From the NCBI GenBank assembly GCA_036771835.1, contig DAIPGN010000006.1:1-64000 (forward strand): a stretch of DNA of 64,000 nucleotides, in the 5' to 3' direction. Made by a program: the position numbers and the translations under genes. The stretch comes from UBA4877 sp002399285 (lineage in GTDB: Bacteria; Bacillota; Thermoanaerobacteria; Thermoanaerobacterales; UBA4877). How positions within the stretch are numbered: the first letter of the stretch is position 1; each line of letters opens with the position of its first letter. Positions 18,274 through 27,474 of this stretch are shown one piece after another. The notes below the pieces were generated by a model. It saw only the letters and a list, made by a program, of their open reading frames with translations. It did not search any database and was not told the origin of the DNA.

Positions 18274-19227
18274 TTAACGCGAACCTTTATCATAGGGAAT
18301 GCCCTCGGCTTTCGGCGCCTGCGAATTCCTGGATGTAAATGCCAGCACAATAAGAGTGGCTATATACGGTATCATCTTGTAGATCTCGCTCGGTATTTCC
18401 ACCGCAGCCAGAAATGGTATACCGGAATAAGCCGACGCGATCGTCTTCATAAGACCGAAGAAGAAAGCTGCAAACATGATCCTAAAAGGCTTCCACTGAC
18501 CGAAAATCAGCACTGCCAAGGCAAGAAATCCATACCCTGCCACCGTTGCATTAAAGTTTGTCGATGTGGGAATTACAAACACAAGCCCCCCGATCCCACC
18601 AAGCGCGCCGGATATCGCCACGCCTATATATCTCATTTTATACACGTTGATACCGACAGAATCTGCTGCCTGTGGATGTTCACCGCATGACCTTAGTTGC
18701 AGTCCAAATTTGGTTTTGTACAAAACCACCCAAGAAACCAATAGTATGGCAAATCCTATATATGTGGTTATATAGGCATTTTTAAAAAACATATCCCCGA
18801 TATAAGGTATATCTCCAAATACCGGTACCTTCTTGATCCTGAATTGATTGATAAACGGTATCTGCTGTACGGTACGGATCATCCGAGCTACGTATATGGC
18901 AAACGCCGGAGCAAACATATTTATTGCCGTACCGCTGATTATCTGATCTGCCTTCATATTGATTGAAGCAAATGCATGCAGCAGAGAAATCAATATTCCC
19001 GATAACGCCGCTATGATTATGGCAATCAGCAATATAGGCTGACCTGGTAATTTATCCTGAAACATATTTATAAACAAAATACTGCTGAACGCGCCGATAA
19101 TCATCGTACCTTCAAGACCTACGTTTATCACACCGCTGCGTTCAGAAAACATTGCTCCCAAGGCCACGATCAACAGCGGGATTGAGAAATACATCATCTG
19201 CTGTACGAGAAAATATACTGTTTGCAC
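18274..19227 (-). CDS. nucleoside ABC transporter permease (second subunit)
   Basis: 317 residues, all-helical membrane protein of the branched-chain/BPD_transp_2 permease family, the partner typical of BMP lipoproteins (NupQ/YufQ-like). Contains IPLLIVALGAMFSERSGVIN near the N-terminus and the cytoplasmic coupling motif RSCGEHPQAADSVGIN. GTG start with GGAGGAG upstream; begins 2 bp after the first permease. Confidence 0.92.
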   Translation of the reverse strand: MQTVYFLVQQMMYFSIPLLIVALGAMFSERSGVINVGLEGTMIIGAFSSILFINMFQDKLPGQPILLIAIIIAALSGILISLLHAFASINMKADQIISGTAINMFAPAFAIYVARMIRTVQQIPFINQFRIKKVPVFGDIPYIGDMFFKNAYITTYIGFAILLVSWVVLYKTKFGLQLRSCGEHPQAADSVGINVYKMRYIGVAISGALGGIGGLVFVIPTSTNFNATVAGYGFLALAVLIFGQWKPFRIMFAAFFFGLMKTIASAYSGIPFLAAVEIPSEIYKMIPYIATLIVLAFTSRNSQAPKAEGIPYDKGSR

Positions 19228-19229
19228 TC

Positions 19230-20369
19230 TTAATCTCCTCCCGAACTTTCCTTTTCGGCTTTAACTTCTTCATTAGACTTTGCATAATACATTGATCCAT
19301 GTGATCTGATAAACTCCTTGAATAGAAGAAAGAAGGCGCCAAAATATATGATTACAGATATAATTATATCGGTTATCTGCGGAACAAAGTTAAAAAGCTG
19401 CATATTAAAACCACCAACCGTAAGATATGCCACAAAGATACCTGCAAATACAATACCGATCGCATTATTCTGCCCGAGCAGCGCAACGGGAATGCCGTTA
19501 AAACCTTCGGCTGCAAGCACATCGACCACTTCGATGCTCTTTCCGGATCCCGCCAGGTATAGCAGCGCACCTCCCAGGCCCGAAAGCGCACCGGCTATCA
19601 TCATAGAAATAACAATAGTACGGTTCGAATTAATCCCCGCATATTTAGCAGCATCTGGATTTAAACCACATGCCTTTAATTCAAAACCAAATTTAGTTTT
19701 CTCTATAAGGATATATATTATGATTCCAGCCAGGGCAGCAATAAATATGCCTGCATTTACACTGGACGGGCTGCTTCCAGCCCTGAAAATATTGTCCAAT
19801 CCCATTTTAGGAAGGACCGCGGTCGCTTTGACCGGCAGAGACTGATTCTTGAGCGAATCAAATATGGTATGGGATACAAGCACATTGACCAGATACATTC
19901 CTACATAATTCATCATTATACAGGAAATAACTATATTGACGTTGCAAAGCGCACGCAGAATTCCCGGAATAAGTCCCCATAACGCACCGGCAAGCATAGC
20001 CATGATAAGTGCGACCATCCAATGTGTAGCGCCCGGAAGAAAAGTCCACTTTACCCCGACATAAACGGCTGCATAAGCACCCAGAATAAACTGCCCCGGC
20101 GCACCGATATTGAACTGACCTACCTTATTGGAGAAACCCACCGACAGTCCCGTCAATATAAGCGGCGTAGCAAAATAGAGTACCTGACCAAGGTTTTTCA
20201 TATCTGTAAAACCGCCGAGCAGGATGGCCTTAAAACCCTCAAATGCCTGCTGTGGATTACTTATCAGAAGGACCGCTAAACCGACCAGCAGCCCGATCAG
20301 AATGGCCATAACGGAAGATGCAAAACTTTCGACTCCCTCGCTGTTTAAAATACGCTTTAATGTTTTCAT
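19230..20369 (-). CDS. nucleoside ABC transporter permease (first subunit)
   Basis: 379 residues, about ten membrane segments, same permease family (NupP/YufP-like). The EAA-like coupling loop KACGLNPDAAKYAGIN mirrors that of the second permease, and the N-terminal half has TGLSVGFSNKVGQFNIGAPGQ, the family signature. Overlaps the ATPase stop by 4 bp (ATGA), so the two are coupled. Confidence 0.92.
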   Translation of the reverse strand: MKTLKRILNSEGVESFASSVMAILIGLLVGLAVLLISNPQQAFEGFKAILLGGFTDMKNLGQVLYFATPLILTGLSVGFSNKVGQFNIGAPGQFILGAYAAVYVGVKWTFLPGATHWMVALIMAMLAGALWGLIPGILRALCNVNIVISCIMMNYVGMYLVNVLVSHTIFDSLKNQSLPVKATAVLPKMGLDNIFRAGSSPSSVNAGIFIAALAGIIIYILIEKTKFGFELKACGLNPDAAKYAGINSNRTIVISMMIAGALSGLGGALLYLAGSGKSIEVVDVLAAEGFNGIPVALLGQNNAIGIVFAGIFVAYLTVGGFNMQLFNFVPQITDIIISVIIYFGAFFLLFKEFIRSHGSMYYAKSNEEVKAEKESSGGD

Positions 20370-21892
20370 GCGACACTACTCCTTTTCGAACCCGCCATAT
20401 ACAGACCAAGCTCCTGTACCGTGGTGCTCTTGGGATCTAATTCTGCCACGATATCCCCTTCATACATTACCAATATGCGGTCGCTTAAATTCATAACCTC
20501 GTCCAACTCCAACGATACCAACAGAATACCCTTCCCCTCGTCGCGCTCGGCCACCAATCTTTTATGAATATACTCTATTGCTCCCACGTCCAATCCACGT
20601 GTGGGCTGCACGGCTATAAGCAGATCAGGATCACGGTCTATTTCGCGGGCAATAATGGCCTTTTGTTGGTTTCCACCCGACATGCTGCGTACCATGGTCT
20701 TAGCGCCCTGCCCGGTACGTATATCAAATTTATTTATCAGCTCGTCCGCATAATCATATATGTCATCATATTTTAAGAAACCTCTGCTGGTAAAGCGCTT
20801 TGTAAAATAATTTTGAAGTACCAGATTATACCCCAGATTATAATCAAGAATAAGTCCATATCGCTGTCTGTCTTCGGGAATATGTCCTATGCCGCTTTCA
20901 TTGCGCTGTCTTATCGCCGCATTGGTAATATCATTGCCATTTAACACTATCTTGCCGCTGTCAGCCGGAGCCAAACCGGTCAATGCATACACCAATTCGG
21001 ACTGTCCATTCCCGTCCACTCCCGCAACACATACGATCTCATTTTTGCGTACGTTAAAAGATACGTTGTTTACTGCATTTTTACCTGATATTTTATTTTT
21101 TACAGTTAGGTTCTGTACATCAAATATAACATCGCCCGGCTCGATTTCTTTCTTTTCCACAACAAGATCTACTTTACGTCCCACCATCATCTCCGAAAGC
21201 TCTTCTTTGGTGGTGTCCGCCACATTTACCGTTCCAATGCACTTGCCCTTGCGCAGAACCGTGCACCTATCGGCTACAGCCTTGATTTCGTTCAGCTTAT
21301 GAGTTATGAACAGGATGGATTTCCCTTCCTTTACCAATCCTCTCATTATCTTCATCAACTCTTCAATCTCCTGTGGAGTCAAAACCGCAGTCGGCTCGTC
21401 AAAAATCAAAATCTCATTGTTTCTATAGAGCATTTTCAATATCTCTACACGCTGCTGCATCCCTACCGTTATATCCTCGACAAGAGCATCGGGATCTACC
21501 TTAAGACCATATTTTTCGGAGAGCTCCAAAACCCGCTTACGTGCAACATCCCTTTTTAAAAATCCTCTGGTAGTAGGTTCCACACCCAAGATAATATTTT
21601 CAAGTACCGTAAAATTCTGTACTAACTTAAAATGCTGATGTACCATGCCTATTCCTAGACGGTTCGCATCATTGGGGTCGTTTATATTTACTTTACCGCC
21701 GTTTATCTTGATCACTCCATCATCCGGCTGGTACATACCAAACAGTATACTCATTAGGGTGGACTTCCCCGCACCGTTCTCGCCTAGTATTGCGTGTATT
21801 TCTCCCTTTTTAACCTGTAAAGTGACATCGTCATTGGCAATGATGCCGGGAAATTTTTTGGTTATATTGCACATTTCTATGATATAGTCCAC
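20366..21892 (-). CDS. nucleoside ABC transporter ATPase (duplicated ABC domains)
   Basis: 508 residues with two ABC modules, as in NupO/YufO. Module 1: Walker A GENGAGKSTL at about 37-46, a degenerate signature VGMQQRVEI, Walker B LIFDEPTAVLTP. Module 2: a changed Walker A GVDGNGQSEL, a good signature SGGNQQKAIIARE and a modified Walker B DLLIAVQPTRGLD. Such asymmetric ATPases are normal for sugar/nucleoside importers. GTG start after AAGGGG. Confidence 0.95.
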   Translation of the reverse strand: MDYIIEMCNITKKFPGIIANDDVTLQVKKGEIHAILGENGAGKSTLMSILFGMYQPDDGVIKINGGKVNINDPNDANRLGIGMVHQHFKLVQNFTVLENIILGVEPTTRGFLKRDVARKRVLELSEKYGLKVDPDALVEDITVGMQQRVEILKMLYRNNEILIFDEPTAVLTPQEIEELMKIMRGLVKEGKSILFITHKLNEIKAVADRCTVLRKGKCIGTVNVADTTKEELSEMMVGRKVDLVVEKKEIEPGDVIFDVQNLTVKNKISGKNAVNNVSFNVRKNEIVCVAGVDGNGQSELVYALTGLAPADSGKIVLNGNDITNAAIRQRNESGIGHIPEDRQRYGLILDYNLGYNLVLQNYFTKRFTSRGFLKYDDIYDYADELINKFDIRTGQGAKTMVRSMSGGNQQKAIIAREIDRDPDLLIAVQPTRGLDVGAIEYIHKRLVAERDEGKGILLVSLELDEVMNLSDRILVMYEGDIVAELDPKSTTVQELGLYMAGSKRSSVA

Positions 21893-21958
21893 TTTAAATT
21901 ACCCCTTATTATTGCATATTTGTTTAAGGATGATTTTACCAAAAGAGTCATTAATTTT

Positions 21959-21991
21959 ACTAAACCAGGAAGTTGACCCTCCTGGTTTAGT
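21959..21991 (-). other. intercistronic stem-loop after the BMP lipoprotein gene
   Basis: ACTAAACCAGGA and TCCTGGTTTAGT make a perfect 12-bp stem with a 9-base loop, 12 bp past the lipoprotein stop. No U-run follows on the minus strand. Hairpins at this point usually let the binding protein be made in excess over the membrane parts. Confidence 0.6.
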
Positions 21992-22002
21992 AAACAAATT
22001 TT

Positions 22003-23151
22003 TTATTGTATTACGTTAACTTTAACTGCCGAGGTCTTTAAGCTTGTTATTTCCACCGATTTGCCATTTGCATCGGCATCTTTGATCAAACTGGATGCCA
22101 AGCCGTCGGTATCTTCCGCAAGCTTTTTATAAACCGCATCATAGTCGGCCTGTGTGAACTTATTGAACTTAGATGTGGCCATAGGCAGTTCTACACCGTC
22201 GTTCTTCGCAGATAAAACAAGGCCCTGTCCCCCGGGGAATTCGCCCTTATAGTACTGGCCAAGTATAGTATCAACTGCTCCGCCGAGGTTCTTCATTGCC
22301 GATGTGATTACGGTATCGCTCTCGTAGGATTGGTCAACGTCGACGCCTATCATCTTGCCATTGGCCTGTTCGGCAGCCGCCATTACTGAGTTGCCGACGG
22401 CTCCTCCGCATCCAAATATGACCTCGATGCCCGACTGATACCACGAAGCTGCCAATGTCTGCACTTCGGGAGTCGCATCAAATCCGCCTGTATAGTGATA
22501 GTTCATCGTGATTGATCCTGGTTTCAAGCCCATTTCCTTTGCTGCGTATTCAGAGCCTTGAACAAAGCCGTAGCCGTAGCGCACAACGGCAGGAACCGCC
22601 ATGCCGCCCATAAAGCCGAGCTTTGTGTAACCGTCTTTAACAGCAGCGTAGCCTGCCAAGAAACCCGCTTGCTCTTCCGCAAAAATTACACCGACTGTAT
22701 TTTTGTCTGTGCGATAGTTGTTGTCTGCATCATGAGGATTTCCATCGATCAAGATAAAATTAACGTCGGGGTACTGTTCCTGTGCCTTGTAGATCGGCAC
22801 TTCAAACAAAAATCCAGGTGTTACGACAACCTTAGCTCCTCCCTTTATTGCCAGGTCGATTGCCGAAAGATACGCATCGTCACTTTTCTCCGTGGGTTTA
22901 TAATATTTGTGTGTGACATTGTTTTCCTTTGCGTACTTATCAACGCCTTCCCAGGTACCTTGGTTAAATGATTTGTCATCGATGGTGCCGATATCGGTGA
23001 TCATTGCAACCTCATACTTTTCCTCGTCGCCCTTAGACGCATCATTTTGCGGCTTGCTGTCACTGTCAGTTTTCTGAGGCGCCGCTTGTCCGCAGGCAAC
23101 AAGCGAAAGCATCATGACAAGTGTCAATGCCAATGCAAAAAACCTTTTCAT
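22003..23151 (-). CDS. BMP-family nucleoside-binding lipoprotein
   Basis: 382 residues. Signal sequence MKRFFALALTLVMMLSLVAC with the lipobox LVAC, a low-complexity charged linker (residues 24-45), then a type-1 periplasmic-binding fold: AMITDIGTIDDKSFNQGTWE, GFMGGMAVPAVVRYGYGFVQG and GVDVDQ. The BMP (Med/PnrA/NupN) family binds nucleosides, and the neighbours deoB, deoC and the phosphorylase agree. First gene of the cluster, with AGGAGG before the ATG. Confidence 0.95.
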   Translation of the reverse strand: MKRFFALALTLVMMLSLVACGQAAPQKTDSDSKPQNDASKGDEEKYEVAMITDIGTIDDKSFNQGTWEGVDKYAKENNVTHKYYKPTEKSDDAYLSAIDLAIKGGAKVVVTPGFLFEVPIYKAQEQYPDVNFILIDGNPHDADNNYRTDKNTVGVIFAEEQAGFLAGYAAVKDGYTKLGFMGGMAVPAVVRYGYGFVQGSEYAAKEMGLKPGSITMNYHYTGGFDATPEVQTLAASWYQSGIEVIFGCGGAVGNSVMAAAEQANGKMIGVDVDQSYESDTVITSAMKNLGGAVDTILGQYYKGEFPGGQGLVLSAKNDGVELPMATSKFNKFTQADYDAVYKKLAEDTDGLASSLIKDADANGKSVEITSLKTSAVKVNVIQ

Positions 23152-23182
23152 TAACCTATTCCTCCTCTTTTAATTTATAAAG

Positions 23183-23198
23183 CATCAGTGGTCTGATG
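23183..23198. promoter_or_regulatory. palindrome upstream of the nucleoside cluster
   Basis: CATCAG-TGGT-CTGATG, a perfect 6-bp inverted repeat 32 bp before the lipoprotein start and between the divergent nucleoside and germination genes. A candidate operator for the cluster's GntR regulator; no second copy was found to support it. Confidence 0.4.
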
Positions 23199-23311
23199 TC
23201 TTATTAATGCCGATGTTATATATTCTACATTTGAGCTAAAAAATCCTTCTTAAATTTTAAATAATTTTTTGCCAAAGTGACAAAATATATAGCATGCGGA
23301 GGTGGTTTACC

Positions 23312-24874
23312 ATGAGTTTTTGGCACAGATTCATAAATAGGAAAACCCTTAAGCCGTACGACCATAATGCCAATGACGATCGGCATATCGTTGCAAATAT
23401 AAAAGAAAACATTAAAAATATAAATGAGGCATTTAAAAACTGTTCCGATTTAAATATACGTGAAATAAAGATAGGAAATGATAATTCAGTCAACGCTGCC
23501 GTGATAAATATCAGCGGTATGACAGATACACCGCTGCTGTATGACGGAATTTTAAAATCAATTATGCTTGAATCGCGGCCTGACGATAATTCGGGTAAAA
23601 AACTCTTTGATAGTCTGAAGAATAAAATTTTGCCCAACTCTGAGATTTATGAACTTACATATTTTAAAGAGGCACTGTCTTCAATTCTCGCGGGTGACAC
23701 CGTCATTTTCATAGACGGCATTGATAAAGCGCTGTCCTGCGGTACAAAGGGTTGGTCGGCCAGAGCCGTGACAGAGCCTGACAGTGAAGGTACCGTGAGG
23801 GGTCCGCGGGAAGGGTTTACCGAAACGCTCAGGGTAAATACCTCCCTCCTCAGAAGGAAGATCAGGACCTCTGATCTGAAGATAGAGTCTATTTTCCTTG
23901 GTAAGTATACGCATACGGAAATAAATATTGCATATATAGACGGTATTGTAGATACCAACATATTAAACGAGGTTAAATCCAGATTGAGCCGTATAGATAC
24001 GGGCAGTATCCTTGAAAGCGGTTATATCGAGGAGTTTATAGAAGATGCGCCCAATTCGCCGTTTCCCACCGTCTATCACTCCGAAAAACCGGATAAAATA
24101 GCTGCCAATATTCTGGAGGGATGCGTCGCAATAATAACTGACGGAACGCCCTTTGTACTGACGGTTCCGGCAACGTTTTGGAATTTCATGACAGCCAGTG
24201 ACGATTATTATGAAAGGTATTTTATAACCGGTCTCATAAGATTCCTGAGAATTACCGGTTTTCTTATATCCATTTTACTGCCGGGCCTATATATAGCCGT
24301 TACGACATACCACCAGGATTTTTTGCCCACCGCACTATTAATAAGTATTGCCGGAAGCCGTACAAATGTACCATTTCCGGCTTTGGTAGAGGCTCTGCTG
24401 ATGGAATTCACCTTCGAAGCTTTGAGAGAGGCCGGAATACGGCTGCCCAAACAAATCGGCCAGGCCATCAGCATTGTGGGCGCACTCGTGCTTGGCCAGG
24501 CTGCGGTATCCGCCAGCCTTGTTTCGCCAGCCATGGTGATCGTGGTTGCCATAACCGGTATATCCTCGTTTGTCACACCTTCGTATGATTTGGCCATTAC
24601 CGGCCGGATGCTGAGGTTTTTTATAATGATCTTAGGGTCGATGTTGGGTCTCTTTGGAGTTATTATCGGCTTCCTTTGCATGCTTGTACACATGGAATCC
24701 ATACGATCCTTCGGCATACCATATCTTTATCCTGTAACACCTTTGGTGATAAGCGACTTAAAGGACACCTTCCTGCGTATGCCATGGTGGTATATGCACA
24801 CGCGGCCGTCGTTTCCTGCTGTAAATATCAAGCGTATGTCAGATGATTTGAAGCCTCATACGCCGGAAGGATAA
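23312..24874 (+). CDS. GerA-family spore germination receptor, A subunit
   Basis: Inner-spore-membrane subunit of a nutrient germination receptor. About 520 residues: N-terminal cytoplasmic domain (about 1-290) containing GDTVIFIDGI, VRGPREGFTETLRVNTSLLR and FPTVYHSEKPDKIA, followed by about five membrane segments (LRITGFLISILLPGLYIAVT, SIVGALVLGQAAVSA and others). The ATG at 23312 is used because GGAGGTGG lies 7 bp before it. Starts the plus-strand germination operon. Confidence 0.95.
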   Translation: MSFWHRFINRKTLKPYDHNANDDRHIVANIKENIKNINEAFKNCSDLNIREIKIGNDNSVNAAVINISGMTDTPLLYDGILKSIMLESRPDDNSGKKLFDSLKNKILPNSEIYELTYFKEALSSILAGDTVIFIDGIDKALSCGTKGWSARAVTEPDSEGTVRGPREGFTETLRVNTSLLRRKIRTSDLKIESIFLGKYTHTEINIAYIDGIVDTNILNEVKSRLSRIDTGSILESGYIEEFIEDAPNSPFPTVYHSEKPDKIAANILEGCVAIITDGTPFVLTVPATFWNFMTASDDYYERYFITGLIRFLRITGFLISILLPGLYIAVTTYHQDFLPTALLISIAGSRTNVPFPALVEALLMEFTFEALREAGIRLPKQIGQAISIVGALVLGQAAVSASLVSPAMVIVVAITGISSFVTPSYDLAITGRMLRFFIMILGSMLGLFGVIIGFLCMLVHMESIRSFGIPYLYPVTPLVISDLKDTFLRMPWWYMHTRPSFPAVNIKRMSDDLKPHTPEG

Positions 24875-24880
24875 TATATA

Positions 24881-26089
24881 ATGAAAAGGCTATTGTGTTA
24901 TCTTCTCATATTTTCATCGTTATTTGTGCTACCAGGCTGTTGGGATGCCAGTGAAATAGAAGATCTGGGCATATCGACTGCGATAGCTGTCGACAGGGTA
25001 TCCAATGGGCAGATACAGGTCACGCTGCAAATACTCAATCCCGCTCATATATCACCTTCGGGAGGAGGAGTAGGCGGTGGGACCGGCGGAAAGGGAGCAG
25101 AATATTGGAATGTATCTGGAACCGGAGATAACATAAGCCAAGCGCTTTCAAAAATATCCGATAGTTTGCCAAAGAAGCTTTATCTAGCTCAAAACAACAT
25201 TATCATAATCGGTGAAGAGATGGCAAGAAGCGGCTTCGGTAACCTGATAGATTATCTTATCAGGGAACCCACGACAAGACTGACAAACTACGTATTCGTA
25301 TCGAGGGGCAAAGCATCAGACATACTGTCCATTCCACCTAATCTCGAGGAACTGCCATCCGATGAAATACAGGAGAGTATCTACACCATAGCCCTTAAAA
25401 ATACCGCACCGTCGCAAATGAAGGACGTTGCAGCCTGTTTTATAGGACCGACCTCCAGCTTTGTCACTGCCAAAATTGAAGGAATCCCAAGAATTCCGCA
25501 GCAGCCGGCAGATGGAAATCAGACCAGCCAAAATAATCCGGAAGCGAACAAGCAAATAAATCTACAGGGCCTGGCCGTTATAAAAGAAGGAAAACTTGTT
25601 GATTTTCTTACTCAAGACGAATCATACGGATATATGCTGATCACCAATAAAGCCCCGAGAATAGTCTTTAATGTAGGCTGCCCGGGAGTCGAAAACGCAG
25701 ACGTAGCCATTGATGTGATTCGCGCGGTAACAAAAACAAATGTCAAAATAGAGAACGGCAGACTGATATATAACATAGGTGTAAAGGCCGAGGGCAATAT
25801 ATCCGAGATCACGGGAGATCTGGATGTACTAAACGAAAAGAACATAGAGATAATAAACAAAGAGGTAGAAAAGGGATTGGCTGATCGTATAAAAATCACC
25901 ATAGAGCGGGCGCAAGACTTAGATTCGGATTTTTTGGGGTTTTTGCCAATATTTCATAGAACCTATCCAAAAGAATATAAGATATACAAAGACAGCTGGA
26001 ATAAAATATTCCCCAATGTTGGATTCAATATAAAGGTACATTACGCCACAAGAAGATATGGGGTAAATACCCGTTCTATTCAGGAATAA
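24881..26089 (+). CDS. Ger(x)C-family germination lipoprotein, C subunit
   Basis: 402 residues. Lipoprotein signal ending LFVLPGCWD, then EIEDLGISTAIAVDR, the standard N-terminus of Ger(x)C proteins, and the conserved C-terminal domain with LADRIKITIERAQDLDSDFLGF and FHRTYPKEYKIYKDSWNKIF. Starts 6 bp after the A subunit. A Gly-rich loop (SGGGVGGGTGGKGAEYW) near residues 63-79 is an insertion. No B subunit (permease) gene is present beside it. Confidence 0.94.
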   Translation: MKRLLCYLLIFSSLFVLPGCWDASEIEDLGISTAIAVDRVSNGQIQVTLQILNPAHISPSGGGVGGGTGGKGAEYWNVSGTGDNISQALSKISDSLPKKLYLAQNNIIIIGEEMARSGFGNLIDYLIREPTTRLTNYVFVSRGKASDILSIPPNLEELPSDEIQESIYTIALKNTAPSQMKDVAACFIGPTSSFVTAKIEGIPRIPQQPADGNQTSQNNPEANKQINLQGLAVIKEGKLVDFLTQDESYGYMLITNKAPRIVFNVGCPGVENADVAIDVIRAVTKTNVKIENGRLIYNIGVKAEGNISEITGDLDVLNEKNIEIINKEVEKGLADRIKITIERAQDLDSDFLGFLPIFHRTYPKEYKIYKDSWNKIFPNVGFNIKVHYATRRYGVNTRSIQE

Positions 26090-26100
26090 GGTGAAGAGTC

Positions 26101-26328
26101 ATGGCAATATACACCGTTTTGATTACGGCAATCTACATAACCATAATTGCCGTAGAATATTATGTACTAATGAAGAGTAAAGACCTTAAGGCCGCAATAC
26201 CCGTTACAGTATTATGCTGCCTGGGCTATATAATGGCCCTGGCAGCCGTTTATGACTATCAGCCTCTCAATATTATCGGATATATATACGATCTCTATAT
26301 ACCGCTGTACAATGCGCTTTATAAGTGA
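26101..26328 (+). CDS. small two-helix membrane protein in the germination operon
   Basis: 75 residues, not recognised by family. Two hydrophobic helices, AIYTVLITAIYITIIAVEYY near the N-terminus and AIPVTVLCCLGYIMALAAVY after a short charged MKSKDLKA loop, then an aromatic tail. AAGGTGAAG precedes the ATG and the gene is 11 bp after the C subunit, so it is co-transcribed. It is too short for the missing B permease. Small membrane proteins (GerD- or YfkT-like) are known in some ger operons; a role here is inferred. Ends directly against the grdD stop codon on the other strand. Confidence 0.75.
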   Translation: MAIYTVLITAIYITIIAVEYYVLMKSKDLKAAIPVTVLCCLGYIMALAAVYDYQPLNIIGYIYDLYIPLYNALYK

Positions 26329-27474
26329 TCACAGGTAATTTTCATCACCCAACGTTTTTCTTGCGTGCTCTTCATCCTCGGATGCCACGAGAATAACCGG
26401 TCCGGTACACCCCATTCCGCTTTCCGCATATATACCGTTCAGCTTTAATGCCCTTACCGCATCCTCTAAAACCAGTATATCTACTCCGGCTATCTCTTCG
26501 GTTACAACCTTCTTCGGTATATCTGCTTCCTTCTTATCGTCATGCTTAGCATCGGGCACATACTCCAATATTCCGGACAGTCCGGCCGCCTTAGCCCTTC
26601 CCATCTCATCGGCAACATGCGACATAAGATTACCTCTGACAAGGTCCGCTGCATATTTTATAGCGTTTTTCACTACGGGAGTGCCGGATGCCCGTGAAAG
26701 TATCATGACCGTCTTGTTAAAATTCTCACCTACACCCGGACCGTAGCCGTATCCGGTGACCTCATAGGTACCGCCGCTTGTAAAACCGGACATCAGTTTG
26801 TTTAAAATATTACCCGTTAACGTATCGGTAACTATAACATCAGCCGACGCCGTAAGCACATCGTTGCCCCTGAGTACGGCCCCGCCATCCTTCCTTATGC
26901 TTTGCGCAAGATTGATGGGATATCCCTTGTCTATCAACTTCTTGAGATTTTTCTCCGCCTGCCTGGCGCCGTCGATATTCAATATTCCTACCGTAGGATC
27001 GGTCTTGCCTAGGGACTTAGCCACAGCGATGCCGTAAACAGCATTCAAAGTCAATGCCTTTACTCTATCCGTCGACGACGTGCCTGTGGTAGTGGCAAGT
27101 AAAAATTCCTTCCCGTTGGCAGGTGAAACAAGTCTGCCTACGGTAGATACTCCCAGGGGAAAATTGTAGTGCATAGTCACCACCGCATCCAATTCGCCGC
27201 TCTCCAACAGCCTTACCATTATATCATGGGCATCGCTCTCACAGTCGGCTTCATACACGGGAAAATCGTCCGACAATTTGTGACCTATAAGGGTTACGTC
27301 GATATCGTCGAAATCCTTGGCGGCCTCCATAGCCCCATTCATCAAAACTCCCGGGCCATGCTCCGATCCAAGCAGTGTAAGGCCGATCTTTATCTTTTGC
27401 TTTCTGCTTTTCCCCGTCTCGATAAAATCTGCCGCCTCATTGAAGATATCCTTTATTGTCTCGATATCAGTCAT
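26329..27474 (-). CDS. grdD: glycine reductase component C, subunit alpha
   Basis: Part of the acetyl-phosphate-forming component shared by glycine, sarcosine and betaine reductases. 381 residues with a PlsX/phosphotransacetylase-like core: GLTLLGSEHGPGVLMNGAME, TTGTSSTDRVKALTLNAVYG, VLNIDGARQAEKN-like, and a C-terminal SGMGCTGPVILVASEDE whose Cys is a likely acyl carrier. Overlaps grdC by 8 bp and ends the operon; no hairpin terminator is visible after it. Confidence 0.95.
   Translation of the reverse strand: MTDIETIKDIFNEAADFIETGKSRKQKIKIGLTLLGSEHGPGVLMNGAMEAAKDFDDIDVTLIGHKLSDDFPVYEADCESDAHDIMVRLLESGELDAVVTMHYNFPLGVSTVGRLVSPANGKEFLLATTTGTSSTDRVKALTLNAVYGIAVAKSLGKTDPTVGILNIDGARQAEKNLKKLIDKGYPINLAQSIRKDGGAVLRGNDVLTASADVIVTDTLTGNILNKLMSGFTSGGTYEVTGYGYGPGVGENFNKTVMILSRASGTPVVKNAIKYAADLVRGNLMSHVADEMGRAKAAGLSGILEYVPDAKHDDKKEADIPKKVVTEEIAGVDILVLEDAVRALKLNGIYAESGMGCTGPVILVASEDEEHARKTLGDENYL

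Noticed and set aside
16676..18690. Long plus-strand frames opposite deoB and the GntR/permease genes (268 and 340 residues)
   Set aside because: Antisense shadows of well-supported genes; composition is not protein-like.
26329..27474. PlsX-type phosphate acyltransferase of lipid synthesis
   Set aside because: The fold is shared, but operon position after grdC and the GrdD-specific C-terminal motif identify glycine reductase.
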